From DASYQD01 sp963846495 (GTDB taxonomy: Bacteria > Acidobacteriota > Thermoanaerobaculia > Multivoradales > JAIOJS01): a DNA stretch of 64,000 nt. The notes beneath the pieces were generated by a model that had not been told where the DNA came from, searched no databases, and was given only the letters and a program-made list of their open reading frames with translations. This document shows positions 52,710 through 61,122 of the stretch, piece by piece. Within the stretch, counting starts at the first letter, position 1; the number at the start of each line of letters is the position of its first letter. The stretch lies in NCBI GenBank assembly GCA_963846495.1, contig CAWJWP010000002.1, positions 1 through 64,000 on the forward strand, given 5' to 3'. Made by a program: the position numbers and the translations under genes.

Positions 52710-53018
52710 TCACTCTACGACTTTGATGTTGTTGACGACGCGCGAAACGCCCGCGGTGCCCTTGGCGATTTCCCCGATGCGCGTCCGCTTGTCGTTGTCG
52801 TCGACGTCGCCGGTGAGCGTCACTACGCCCCGGTCGCTGACGTCGACGCCGATGTCGAACGTCTCGCCCGGGTAATGCGTTGCGACCTGCGCGCGGATGT
52901 CCGCCTCGATCGCCGTCTCGTCGATCTCGTCCGGCGTGCCCTGGCTCATCGACCCGCAGCCAGCGAATGTCACGATCAGCAGCGCTGCTACCACCCACAC
53001 CCATTGCTTACGAACCAT
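52710..53018 (-). CDS. BON-domain lipoprotein
   Basis: 102 residues. Lipoprotein signal WVVAALLIVTFAGC with the acylated Cys at about residue 21, then one BON domain (DIRAQVATHYPGETFDIGVD, VSDRGVVTLTGDVDD, GVSRVVNNIKVV). BON domains bind membranes or peptidoglycan and often act in osmotic or envelope stress. The ATG at 53018 has AAGGAGGA 7 nt upstream, one of the best ribosome sites in the window. Confidence 0.9.
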   Translation of the reverse strand: MVRKQWVWVVAALLIVTFAGCGSMSQGTPDEIDETAIEADIRAQVATHYPGETFDIGVDVSDRGVVTLTGDVDDNDKRTRIGEIAKGTAGVSRVVNNIKVVE

Positions 53019-53123
53019 CGTGCGGTCCTCCTTGGGCGGCGAAAGGCAGCAAGCGCGGTGCCACGGCTGGCTCGCCGCGGCGAATCAAGCGTCTCCAGCC
53101 GCGCGGGAGACCGGAGCCTGCTC

Positions 53124-53825
53124 CTACCGCGGCAAATCGAAGGTGCGGCGCCAGCGTGTCTTGGTGACGAAGCCGGCTGCCGTGCGGCCGAGGTGGCGGA
53201 GCTGCTGCGTCCAGCCTTTCCATTCGACCGGCGGTGGGTCACCACCGTAGGACCAGTAGATGACGTTGGCGCGCCCCTTGACGTAGGCGCGCGGCAGCGG
53301 CCCCCAGAAGCGCGAGTCGTAGGAGTAGTCGCGGTTGTCGCCCATCATGAAGAAGGAATCGGGCGGCACGCGATAGGGACCGTACTGGTCCCGATCGAGG
53401 AGCCCGGCGTCGAGCGAGGTGATGCCGCCCAGCCGTTCGTCGGTATGGATGGCCGCCAGGTCGGCCACCGGCTGACCGTTGACGAAGAGCTGCTTGGAGC
53501 GCACGTCGATGACGTCCCCCGGCAGGCCGACGAGCCGCTTGACGAGGTCTTCGCTGGGATGCTGGACCGAGCGGAAGACGACGATGTCGCCGCGCCGCGG
53601 CTCGCGCGTGGGAAGCAGCTTCCGTTCGAGCGCCGTCGGCGCAGGCCCGTAGATGTAGCGGTTGACGGCGAGATGGTCGCCGACGAGCAGCGTGTTCTCC
53701 ATCGAGCCGCTGGGGATGAAGAAGGTGCGGAAGATCCAGGTGTTGACGAAGAGCAGGAAGAGCCCGGCGACGAGCAGGGCCTCGAAGGTCTCGCGATAGG
53801 TGGAGTGGCGGTACGTGGAGCTCAT
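53124..53825 (-). CDS. lepB: Signal peptidase I
   Basis: 233 residues. One N-terminal membrane helix (ALLVAGLFLLFVNTWIFRTF), catalytic Ser in FFIPSGSMENTLLVGDHLAV, catalytic Lys in VKRLVGLPGDVIDVRS, and the box E motif FFMMGDNRDYSYDSRFWG. It cleaves Sec and Tat signal peptides at the outer face of the inner membrane. Next to the EF-P genes but separated by 51 bp. Confidence 0.96.
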   Translation of the reverse strand: MSSTYRHSTYRETFEALLVAGLFLLFVNTWIFRTFFIPSGSMENTLLVGDHLAVNRYIYGPAPTALERKLLPTREPRRGDIVVFRSVQHPSEDLVKRLVGLPGDVIDVRSKQLFVNGQPVADLAAIHTDERLGGITSLDAGLLDRDQYGPYRVPPDSFFMMGDNRDYSYDSRFWGPLPRAYVKGRANVIYWSYGGDPPPVEWKGWTQQLRHLGRTAAGFVTKTRWRRTFDLPR

Positions 53826-53876
53826 TCGGTCTGCGAGGCCGATCGGAATCCTACTGCGGCGGGCGCGGTCGCCGTT

Positions 53877-54902
53877 TCAGGCGCGGTCGACGGGGAAGGT
53901 GAGGACTTCGTCGATGCTCTGGGCGCCGATCGCCAGCATGGCGAGGCGATCGAAGCCGAGCGCGACGCCGGCGCAGTCGGGGAGGCCGTGGGCGAGAGCG
54001 GCGAGGAGCCGGTCGTCGGCGGGTACCGCGGGCAAGCCGCGCTCGCGGCGGGCGGCGAGGTCATGTTCGAAGCGGCGGCGTTGCTCGAGCGGATCGGCGA
54101 GCTCGTGGTAGCCGTTGGCGAGCTCGACGCCGGCGACGAAGGCTTCGAAGCGCTCGGCGACCGGCGGATCCTCGTGGCGCACGCGCGCCAGCGCCGCCTC
54201 GGCGGCGGGGAAGTCGTGCACGAAGGTCACCGCGCCGCGCCCGAGCCGCGGCTCGACGACGGTGGCGAGGAGCAGGTGGAGCCATTCCTCGCGCGGCCAA
54301 CTGGCGGCGGCGTCTGCGGCGGCGACGCCGAGCTCGCTGGCGCGGCGTTGCAGCGTTGCCGCGTCGGCTACGAACGGATCTACCGCGGCATGGCGGAGGA
54401 ATGCGGCGCGGTAGGTGAGCCGCTCGCCCCTCCGCTCGCCCACGAGCCCCGGCAGCGTCGCGCGCAGCAGCTCCTCGACCTCGTCCATCAGCTGATGGTG
54501 GTCCCAGCCCGGCCGATACCACTCGAGCATGGTGAACTCGGAGTTGTGGCGGCGGCCCGACTCGCCGTCGCGGAAGGCTTTGCCGAGCTGCCAGATGGGG
54601 CCGCTGCCGGCCGCCAACAGCCGCTTCATGTGCAGCTCGGGCGAAGTCTGCAGCCAGAGCGTGCGCGGCGGCGGACCGTGGAGCGTCGTCGACAGGCTCG
54701 CGAGGTGGAGATCGGTCGCCGTCGCGGCGCCCAGCAGCGGCGTCTCGACCTCGAGCACGCCGCGCTCGGCGAAGAAGCGGCGAACGGCGGCGAGCAGCTC
54801 GGCGCGCCGCCGCAGATTCTCCAGCGGCGCCGTTGGGCGCCAATCCTCAGCTTGTGGCTCTGCGGGCGACCGCGGCTTCGGCGACCGCCCTTCGCCCCTC
54901 AC
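53877..54902 (-). CDS. epmA: EF-P lysine ligase (EpmA/GenX-type)
   Basis: 341 residues. Class II lysyl-tRNA-synthetase-like catalytic core without the anticodon domain; it attaches beta-lysine to EF-P Lys34. Motif 2 region SPELHMKRLLAAGSGPIWQL, GKAFRDGESGRRHNSEFTML; motif 3 CAGVALGFDRLAMLAIGAQ. The GTG start at 54902 overlaps the efp stop (GTGA); the ~30-residue N-terminal stretch before LRRRAELLAAVRRFF is Pro-rich and unconserved. The partner enzymes are adjacent. Confidence 0.94.
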   Translation of the reverse strand: MRGEGRSPKPRSPAEPQAEDWRPTAPLENLRRRAELLAAVRRFFAERGVLEVETPLLGAATATDLHLASLSTTLHGPPPRTLWLQTSPELHMKRLLAAGSGPIWQLGKAFRDGESGRRHNSEFTMLEWYRPGWDHHQLMDEVEELLRATLPGLVGERRGERLTYRAAFLRHAAVDPFVADAATLQRRASELGVAAADAAASWPREEWLHLLLATVVEPRLGRGAVTFVHDFPAAEAALARVRHEDPPVAERFEAFVAGVELANGYHELADPLEQRRRFEHDLAARRERGLPAVPADDRLLAALAHGLPDCAGVALGFDRLAMLAIGAQSIDEVLTFPVDRA

Positions 54903-55468
54903 TCCTTGGCGCGCGAGACGTAGTCGCCGGTGCGGGTGTCGACCTTGAGCACTTCGCCGACGTTGATGAACAGCGGCACGCGGATGACGGCGCCGGTCTC
55001 CAGCGTCGCCGCCTTGCTGCCGCCGCCGCTGGTGTCGCCGCGCAGGCCGGGGTCGGTGTCGGCCACCTTCAGGCTGACGAAGTTGGGCGGCGTCACCGAG
55101 ATCGGCTGGCCGTTGTAGAGGGTGACCGAGCAGATGTCCTCCTCCTTGAGCCACTTCTGCGCCTCGCCCATCGCCGCTTCGTTGACGTGGTACTGCTCGT
55201 AGCTCGCGGGGTCCATGAAGTGCCAGCCGGAGGCGTCCTTGTAGAGGTACTGCATGTCGGTGTCGACGACGTCGGCGCCCTCGAAGACGTCGCCCGAGCG
55301 GATGTTGCGCTCGTTGACGCGGCCGGTGAGGAGGTTGCGCCACTTGACGCGGTTGAAGGCCTGCCCCTTCCCCGGCTTGACGAACTCGTTCTCGAGGATG
55401 TTGCAGGGATCGCCGTCGACCATGATCTTGAGGCCGGGGCGGAATTGGTTCGTGCTGTAGCTCGCCAT
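54899..55468 (-). CDS. efp: Translation elongation factor P
   Basis: 189 residues. Relieves ribosome stalling at polyproline. The modified residue is Lys34 in FVKPGKGQAFNRVKW. The three-barrel architecture is complete, with the EF-P signature region in NFVSLKVADTDPGLRGDTSG and KAATLETGAVIRVPLFINVG. The KPGKG loop and adjacent epmA/epmB indicate beta-lysylation. Many Pro-rich secreted proteins occur in this window, a likely clientele. Co-transcribed with epmA. Confidence 0.98.
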   Translation of the reverse strand: MASYSTNQFRPGLKIMVDGDPCNILENEFVKPGKGQAFNRVKWRNLLTGRVNERNIRSGDVFEGADVVDTDMQYLYKDASGWHFMDPASYEQYHVNEAAMGEAQKWLKEEDICSVTLYNGQPISVTPPNFVSLKVADTDPGLRGDTSGGGSKAATLETGAVIRVPLFINVGEVLKVDTRTGDYVSRAKE

Positions 55469-55542
55469 GCTGGATCGGGTTCCGTAGGTCGTTTGCGCGG
55501 ATGGGTTTGCGGGCCGAAACCCGCGGCGGGTAAGGTCGGCGC

Positions 55543-56673
55543 ATGATAGCGCGAGTCGACGCCGGGGGGCGCCTGCGTGCGGGCGAGCGAGGGGTGCCTG
55601 TCGCGGGGGCGTGGCAGCGGGCCTTGCGCGAAGCGGTGAGCAGCGTCGGCGAGCTGCTCGACCTGCTACACCTCGAGGCTGCGCAGCTGTCGCCGGAGTT
55701 GCGTCCGGCGGCCGAGGCAGCGCGCGAGTTTCCGTTGCGCGTGCCGCGCGGGTTCGTGGCGCGCATGCGGGCCGGTGACCCGACCGATCCGCTGCTGCTG
55801 CAGGTGCTGCCGACGGCAGCGGAGTTGGTGGCGGCGCCGGGCTACACCGCCGATCCACTTGCTGAGACGAGTGCCGATCTGGTTCCCGTTTCGACCGCGG
55901 ACGCGGGCGCCGCCGCGGTCGAGGGCTCGCCGGTGTCGCCGGCGCCGGGCATCCTGCACAAGTACCGCGGACGCGCGCTGCTGCTGCTGACCGGCGCCTG
56001 TGCGATCCACTGCCGCTACTGCTTCCGCCGCCACTTCCCCTACGGCGAGCACGCGCGCTGGGGCGACGACTGGTCACGCGCGCTCGACTGGTTGGCGGCG
56101 AGCCCGAGCGTCGAGGAAGTGATTTTCTCCGGCGGCGACCCGTTGGTGGTGGGCGACGACAAGCTGGCGCGCCTCGTTGCTGGCCTCGACACCATCCCGC
56201 ACTTGAGGCGGCTGCGCATCCACACGCGGCTGCCGGTGGTGTTGCCCGAGCGCGTCGACGCGGCGCTGTTCGATTGGCTGGGCGGCTCGCGGCTCACGAC
56301 CGTGGTGGTGCTCCACGCCAACCACGCGCAGGAGCTCGACGACGAGGTGGCGGCGGCGGTCGAACGGCTGCGCGGCGCCGGCGCGACGATACTCAACCAG
56401 GCGGTGCTGCTCGCCGGCATCAACGACAGCGTCGAGGCGCAATGTGCGCTGTCGCGATCGCTGTTCGCGGCCGGCGTGCTGCCGTACTATTTGCACTTGC
56501 TCGACCGCGTCGCCGGCGCAGCCCACTTCGAGGTGCCCGAGCGCCGCGCCCGCGAGCTCTTGCGCGCGGTGATGGCGGAGCTGCCCGGCTATCTCGTGCC
56601 GCAGCTCGTGCGCGAGGTCCCCGGCGCGCCGCACAAAGTGCCGCTGGGCTGGGATTCGGCAGACGAATCGTAG
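55543..56673 (+). CDS. epmB: Lysine 2,3-aminomutase-like EF-P modification enzyme (EpmB)
   Basis: 376 residues. Radical SAM enzyme making (R)-beta-lysine for EF-P. The cluster-binding motif is GACAIHCRYCFRRHFPYG (CxxxCxxC); EVIFSGGDPLVVGDDKL is the SAM/PLP region, and HKYRGRALLLLTGA precedes it. An insert rich in Ala/Ser/Val (about residues 108-128) precedes APGILHKYRG, longer than usual. Divergent from efp across 74 bp, where a GGGTTT/AAACCC hairpin lies at 55503-55522. Its stop TAG (56671-56673) lies inside the left arm of the palindromic repeat. Confidence 0.94.
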   Translation: MIARVDAGGRLRAGERGVPVAGAWQRALREAVSSVGELLDLLHLEAAQLSPELRPAAEAAREFPLRVPRGFVARMRAGDPTDPLLLQVLPTAAELVAAPGYTADPLAETSADLVPVSTADAGAAAVEGSPVSPAPGILHKYRGRALLLLTGACAIHCRYCFRRHFPYGEHARWGDDWSRALDWLAASPSVEEVIFSGGDPLVVGDDKLARLVAGLDTIPHLRRLRIHTRLPVVLPERVDAALFDWLGGSRLTTVVVLHANHAQELDDEVAAAVERLRGAGATILNQAVLLAGINDSVEAQCALSRSLFAAGVLPYYLHLLDRVAGAAHFEVPERRARELLRAVMAELPGYLVPQLVREVPGAPHKVPLGWDSADES

Positions 56674-56720
56674 GGTGCGCTCTGCGCACCGTCCGGACTG
56701 GTGCGCAGAGCGCACCCTAC
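56670..56720. repeat. REP-like palindromic element, copy 2
   Basis: Arms 56670-56690 and 56700-56720 are perfect 21-bp inverted repeats around a 9-bp loop, the same sequence as in copy 1 at 20-88 (one-base offset). The left arm supplies the TAG stop of epmB. In both copies the element has the same orientation relative to the gene it terminates. Confidence 0.9.
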
Positions 56721-56741
56721 GCGGAGCAATCGACCATCTGC

Positions 56742-57332
56742 TCAATCGCCGACGAGCTCGAGCAGCTCGTCGACCATGCGTAGCGTCAGGCCCCACACCA
56801 CGCGCTCGTCGCCGAAGCGGTAGCAGGGCATCGGCACCGGCACGCCGTTGCGCGCCCAGAAGAACGTCGAGCGGTTGCCGCGGTCGGCGAAGAAGCTCCA
56901 GGGGATCCAAAGCGCCTCCTGGACCTCCTTGTCGTCGGGCACCAGCTGCGGCCCGCCGCCGTCGCCCGGCGACGCGCGCAGCGCGAAGACGAACGGCGTG
57001 ATCGCCAGCGATGCGCGCAGCGACAGCGGCTTGACGTCGGAGAGGCGGCCGAGCAGCGCGGCGTCGCGGTCGAGGTCGAGCGCCAGCTCCTCGAGCGTCT
57101 CGCGGCGCGCCGCCGCCAGCGGATCGGCGTCGCCCGGGTCGACCATGCCGCCGGGAAAGGCCATGTGCCCCGACCAGGGGTCCTGGGGGTGCTCGGCGCG
57201 GCGGATGAACAGCAGCTCGTCGCCCGCCGCGCCTTGCCGCGCCACCACCGCCACCGCGGCGCGGCGGTCGGCGTCGTGCAGGCGCGGAGCGTTGGCGGCG
57301 AGCACCGGCGGCAGGGTGACGAGCAGCGACAT
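56742..57332 (-). CDS. Nudix hydrolase, CoA pyrophosphatase-like
   Basis: 196 residues. Nudix box GGMVDPGDADPLAAARRETL continuing EELAL, preceded by FIRRAEHPQDPWSGHMAFPG, the pattern of NudL-type CoA pyrophosphatases that split CoA or acyl-CoA diphosphate. C-terminal PCYRFGDERVVWGLTLRM fits that subfamily. The ATG at 57332 has no clear ribosome site, but it precedes the first conserved residues. Its promoter must lie in 57333-57468. Confidence 0.85.
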   Translation of the reverse strand: MSLLVTLPPVLAANAPRLHDADRRAAVAVVARQGAAGDELLFIRRAEHPQDPWSGHMAFPGGMVDPGDADPLAAARRETLEELALDLDRDAALLGRLSDVKPLSLRASLAITPFVFALRASPGDGGGPQLVPDDKEVQEALWIPWSFFADRGNRSTFFWARNGVPVPMPCYRFGDERVVWGLTLRMVDELLELVGD

Positions 57333-57351
57333 GGCGCGGCGCAAGGTTATC

Positions 57352-57380
57352 TGCGAGCCCCCCACGGTCGGGGGGCTCGC
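57352..57380. other. Perfect hairpin in the Nudix / dioxygenase divergent gap
   Basis: GCGAGCCCCCC (57352-57362) and GGGGGGCTCGC (57370-57380) are perfect 11-bp arms with a 7-nt loop. It lies between two divergent genes, so it is a candidate operator or RNA leader structure more than a terminator. Confidence 0.5.
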
Positions 57381-57468
57381 TGATGCCGTTCGCGGCTCGC
57401 TCCGGCTCGCCGCTCGGGTTAACGCTCGGCGGCCGCGCGCCGTCCTCTCAGGTGAAGGAGGAACGGCC

Positions 57469-58131
57469 ATGCGAAGGAATTGCGAACGCAAGCTGTTGGC
57501 GACGGCCGCGGCGGCCCTGCTCGTCGGGCTGCTCGGCGGCGAGCCGGCACGCGCCGGCGGCAGGAACTGCGTGCCCGGGCGTCTGGCGCCGTCGCGCATC
57601 GTCATCACCCAGCCGCAGAAGGGCGAGCAGCCGCTGCTCGTCGAGGGCCAGGTGGTGGAGGCGGACGGCAAGACTCCCGCCGCCGACATCGTCGTCTACG
57701 TCTTCCACACCGACGCCAGTGGTGTGTACAACGCGAAGCACGGCGCGCCGCCGCGGCTGCGCGGCTGGGTGCGGACCGACGCGCAGGGGCGTTACGCCTA
57801 CCGCACGATACGGCCGGCGCCGTATCCCGGCGGCGGCGACGCGGCGCACGTGCACACGCAGCTGTGGAGCTACGTGGTGCCGGCGCAGTGGGGGACGTCG
57901 CTGCTCTTCGCCGACGATCCGCAGCTGCCGGTCACCGACCGGCTGCGGTCGGCAACGCTCGGCCGCTTTGGCTACGTCTGCGCGCCGAGCCGCGACGCGC
58001 AGGGCGTGCAGCGCTGCCGCCACGACCTCCGGCTCAAGAAGCGGGGGGATGACTTCGCGGGCCACGACCGTCACGGCTTCATCGGCGCCCCGGGCGGCAT
58101 TACCGAGGCGATCGCTGTGGGCGGGCGTTGA
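57469..58131 (+). CDS. Exported intradiol ring-cleavage dioxygenase-like protein
   Basis: 220 residues. Signal peptide (LATAAAALLVGLLGGEPARA). The body matches the catechol/protocatechuate dioxygenase fold: VVEADGKTPAADIVVYVFHT, DASGVYNAKHGAPPRLRG, TDAQGRYAYRTIRPAPYPGG and AHVHTQLW, where Tyr and His residues (GVYN, IRPAPYP, HVH) fit the Fe(III) ligands. Secreted members are known but poorly characterised. The ATG at 57469 has GAAGGAGG upstream. Substrate unknown; there are no catechol-pathway genes nearby. Confidence 0.8.
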   Translation: MRRNCERKLLATAAAALLVGLLGGEPARAGGRNCVPGRLAPSRIVITQPQKGEQPLLVEGQVVEADGKTPAADIVVYVFHTDASGVYNAKHGAPPRLRGWVRTDAQGRYAYRTIRPAPYPGGGDAAHVHTQLWSYVVPAQWGTSLLFADDPQLPVTDRLRSATLGRFGYVCAPSRDAQGVQRCRHDLRLKKRGDDFAGHDRHGFIGAPGGITEAIAVGGR

Positions 58132-58173
58132 GCGCGTCGCCGTCGAGGGCGATAGGGTGAAGGGAGTGAACCC

Positions 58174-58833
58174 GTGCAGCTCGCGAGCGCATCGGTGATG
58201 AGGCTCTCGCCGGGGCTCCGCGCGGTGAGCGCAGGCGGTGCCGCGGCCCCTGCGCGCGAGCGGTACGCCGGCGCGCCCGATCCGGTCAGCGTGGAGCTCG
58301 TGCGGCGCGCCCGCCGCGGCGAGCGCGAGGCCTTCGGCGAGCTCTACCGGCGCTACTCGGGCATGGTGCACGGCATCCTGCTGGCGCGGTTACCGTACGT
58401 CGAGGTTGCCGACGGCGTGCAGGAGGTCTTCCTGCGCGCGCTGCGTCATCTCGCCGGCTTGCGGGACGACGCGGCATTCGGCGGCTGGCTCGCGACTCTC
58501 GCTCGCACCGCCGCCGCGGATTGGGCGCGCCGGCCGGCGAGCCGGGCCGTCCACCAGCCGATGGTGGAGGAGCTCGCCGACGAGCGCGGTAGTGAGGCCG
58601 ACGCACTGGCGCTGGTGATGACGATCCGCGCGCTGCCGCCCGCCTATTCGGAGACGCTGCTGATGCGCCTCGTCGAAGGGATGACCGGGCCGGAGATCGC
58701 CGAGCGCACCGGCCTCACGCCGGAGTCGGTGCGGGTGAACCTCTGTCGCGGCATGAAGAAGCTGCGCCGAGCACTGGGCGAGAGTGCTGAGGCGGTAGCG
58801 GCAACAGGAGATGTAGAAGGAGAACGCCGGTGA
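58174..58833 (+). CDS. ECF sigma factor
   Basis: 219 residues. Region 2: VELVRRARRGEREAFGELYR, LPYVEVADGVQEVFLRALRH; region 4: LPPAYSETLLMRLVEGMTGP, EIAERTGLTPESVRVNLCRG. The GTG at 58174 is preferred because AGGGAG lies 7 nt upstream; the ATG at 58198 is the alternative. Coupled by GTGA to the FecR-like gene, its probable anti-sigma factor. Confidence 0.9.
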   Translation: MQLASASVMRLSPGLRAVSAGGAAAPARERYAGAPDPVSVELVRRARRGEREAFGELYRRYSGMVHGILLARLPYVEVADGVQEVFLRALRHLAGLRDDAAFGGWLATLARTAAADWARRPASRAVHQPMVEELADERGSEADALALVMTIRALPPAYSETLLMRLVEGMTGPEIAERTGLTPESVRVNLCRGMKKLRRALGESAEAVAATGDVEGERR

Positions 58834-59912
58834 GCCGCGAGCGCGACGACTACCTCTGGGACAAGAGCGGCGAGCGCGACGCGCTGGTGGAGTCGCTGGA
58901 GCGCCGGCTCGCGCCACTGCGTCACCGCGAGGCGGAGCCCGATTGGGATCGGGTGGTCGAGAGCGGGGATGGGATTGGATCGGCCGCGACGCCGCGGCGC
59001 GGATGGTGGATGGCGCAAGGAAGTTTTGTTGCGGCCTCGCGTCGCCGCGCGCTGGCGATCGCGGCAGTTTTCGCGCTGGCGTTCCTCGGCGGCGCGCTCT
59101 GGTGGCGAGCGCAGCAGGCACCGTCGTCGTGGCAGGCCGAGGCGGTGGCCGGCGCACCGCAGCTCGGCGACTCGGCGTTGAAATCGCGACAAAGACTCGC
59201 CGCCGGCGACGCGCTCACCACCGGTGCCGGCGACCGCGCGCGGCTGCGCCTCGCCGGCGTCGGCGAGGTGGTGCTCGGTCCGCGGAGCCGGTTGCGGCTG
59301 GTGTCGTCGGCGTCAGACCACCAGCTGCTGGCGCTCGAGCGCGGCAGCATCGCCGCCGCCATCACGTCGCGGCCGCAGCTGTTCGAAGTGGCAACGCCGC
59401 TCGGCCGCGCCGTCGACCTCGGCTGCTACTTCACGCTCGAGGTGCTGCCCGACGGCCGCGAGCGCCTGCGCGTCGAGGCAGGTTGGGTAGCGCTGCGCCG
59501 TGGCGATCGCGAAGCGTTCGTCCCCGGCGGCGCCGCGGTGGTGAGCCCGCCCGGCGAGCTGGGCGTGCCGGTCTACCTCGACGCGCGCGAGCTGCGCCAG
59601 GCGCTCGACCGCTGGGCAACGCTGCCCCCCGGCCGCGAGCGCGCGACGGCGCTCGACGCAGCGCTCGCGCTCGCGCGCGCCGACGATGCGCTCACCCTCT
59701 GGCACCTGCTCTCGGCCGCGCGCGGCGAGGAGCGGTTGCACGTTTTTGATCGCATGGCCGCGCTGCGGCCGCCGCCGCCGACGGTGACGCGCGACGGCGT
59801 GCTCGCGGGCGACGCGGCGATGCGCGACCGCTGGTGGGAATCGCTCGGGCTCGGCAGCGCCAACTGGTGGCGCGGTTGGCGCGTTGCCTATCCGGCGATG
59901 AGCACGCGATAG
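58830..59912 (+). CDS. FecR-domain membrane anti-sigma protein
   Basis: 360 residues. Cytoplasmic N-terminus, one transmembrane helix (ALAIAAVFALAFLGGALWW) near residue 75, then a periplasmic FecR domain (GDALTTGAGDRARLRLAGVG, EVVLGPRSRLRLVSS, LERGSIAAAI). The C-terminal ~110 residues are helical and unassigned. The start GTG at 58830 overlaps the sigma stop. The pair is a typical surface-signalling or stress module; no TonB receptor adjoins it, unlike the classical fec system. Confidence 0.85.
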   Translation: MSRERDDYLWDKSGERDALVESLERRLAPLRHREAEPDWDRVVESGDGIGSAATPRRGWWMAQGSFVAASRRRALAIAAVFALAFLGGALWWRAQQAPSSWQAEAVAGAPQLGDSALKSRQRLAAGDALTTGAGDRARLRLAGVGEVVLGPRSRLRLVSSASDHQLLALERGSIAAAITSRPQLFEVATPLGRAVDLGCYFTLEVLPDGRERLRVEAGWVALRRGDREAFVPGGAAVVSPPGELGVPVYLDARELRQALDRWATLPPGRERATALDAALALARADDALTLWHLLSAARGEERLHVFDRMAALRPPPPTVTRDGVLAGDAAMRDRWWESLGLGSANWWRGWRVAYPAMSTR

Positions 59913-59999
59913 CCGCCGTCGTCAGTCCAGCGTTGCGGCCGCGCGTTGCCGGCCGCCCGGGCGATCACGGCGCCGGCGATTCGGCGCGCTGCCGACGCC

Positions 60000-60956
60000 T
60001 CAGCGTCGCCCGCTGGTGCTGCTCACCGTCCCGGGCGGCGGCAGGTGGTGCAGCTCGGGCGACACGATGGGCTGGCCGTAGATCGGCAGGAAGCTGCCCG
60101 GCTGCCGCGACTGCAGGCTGCTGTAGTTGCTGCGCGGCACGGAGGTCTGCCGCGGCGGCGGGCCGCCGTGCGGCGGCCGTCCCGGGTGCCCGGGCGGCGG
60201 ATTGACGACGACCACCACCGGCGGCGCCCAGAAGCCGGGGAAGGTGACGACCTGGCCCCAGCCGTTGGCGTAGAGCTCCGCCGCACGCAGGCGCTTCTCC
60301 TGCTCGAGCGCCTCGCGCGCCACCATGCTCTGCTGCGTGCGCAGCATCGCTTCCGCAGCCTGGGCCATGCGGCGGCTCGCCAACTCCTGCGCCATCGCGG
60401 CGCGCTGGCGCTCGTGCTCGGCAATGCGCTCGCGCTGCTCGGCGACGCTCATCCACTCACCGTCGTAGCGCACCAGGCCGCGGCGCGCCATCGATTCCTC
60501 GAAGGGGATCCAGCGCGCGAGCTTCTCTTCGTAGACCAGGCCGTGCGGCCGCAGCATGGCGTCGAGGCCGGGCAGACGCGGGTCGATCTCCGCCGCGACG
60601 AGCGCCGCCTCGCGCGCCGCGCTCGGGAGGTCGTTCGTCTTCGCCCAGAACGCCAGCTCGAGCCACGCGGCGGCGTTCGCGCTCGCCCGCGCCTGCAGCG
60701 CCGCCTTGCGCGCGAGGTAAGTGGCGAGCGCCGACGGCGACTTTTCGATCCCCGCCACCTGCTCTTCGGGGATCACGATGTGGCCGAAAGCGAGCTGCAC
60801 GCGCACGCCCTGCGGCACGCGCTCGGCGATGACGCCCTCGTACGCGCGGCCGTTCTTGAGCCGCACCGTGTCGGCGCGCAGCGGCACCGCAGCGGCGGCG
60901 GCCAGCAGCAGGAGCAGGGCGGTGCGGCGGCGCATGCGCGGGAGCCTCGCCATCAT
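60000..60956 (-). CDS. Exported LKNG-domain protein, unknown function
   Basis: 318 residues. Signal peptide (TALLLLLAAAAAVPLRAD), then DTVRLKNGRAYEGVIAERVP, the small beta domain found at the N-terminus of many exported proteins. Next come helices with LARWIPFEESMARRGLVRYD, GEWMSVAEQRERI, and a Pro/Gly-rich tail (NPPPGHPGRPPHGGPPPR). The start could be any of the Met codons at 60956, 60953 or 60935. The function is not known. The polyproline tail would need EF-P during translation. Confidence 0.7.
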   Translation of the reverse strand: MMARLPRMRRRTALLLLLAAAAAVPLRADTVRLKNGRAYEGVIAERVPQGVRVQLAFGHIVIPEEQVAGIEKSPSALATYLARKAALQARASANAAAWLELAFWAKTNDLPSAAREAALVAAEIDPRLPGLDAMLRPHGLVYEEKLARWIPFEESMARRGLVRYDGEWMSVAEQRERIAEHERQRAAMAQELASRRMAQAAEAMLRTQQSMVAREALEQEKRLRAAELYANGWGQVVTFPGFWAPPVVVVVNPPPGHPGRPPHGGPPPRQTSVPRSNYSSLQSRQPGSFLPIYGQPIVSPELHHLPPPGTVSSTSGRR

Positions 60957-61122
60957 TGTACGCCTGAGCCGGCGTCAACGTCGCACCAATCGGCGACGAG
61001 CCGCTCGCCATTCGTCTCGTTGGCGAGCGCGAGCGTCCGGCTCCGGATCTTGTCCTTGTGAAACAGGCAGTTGCGCAGCTGGCAACGATGCTGCATCGTG
61101 TGGGCGGCGTGGAGGTTACTGA

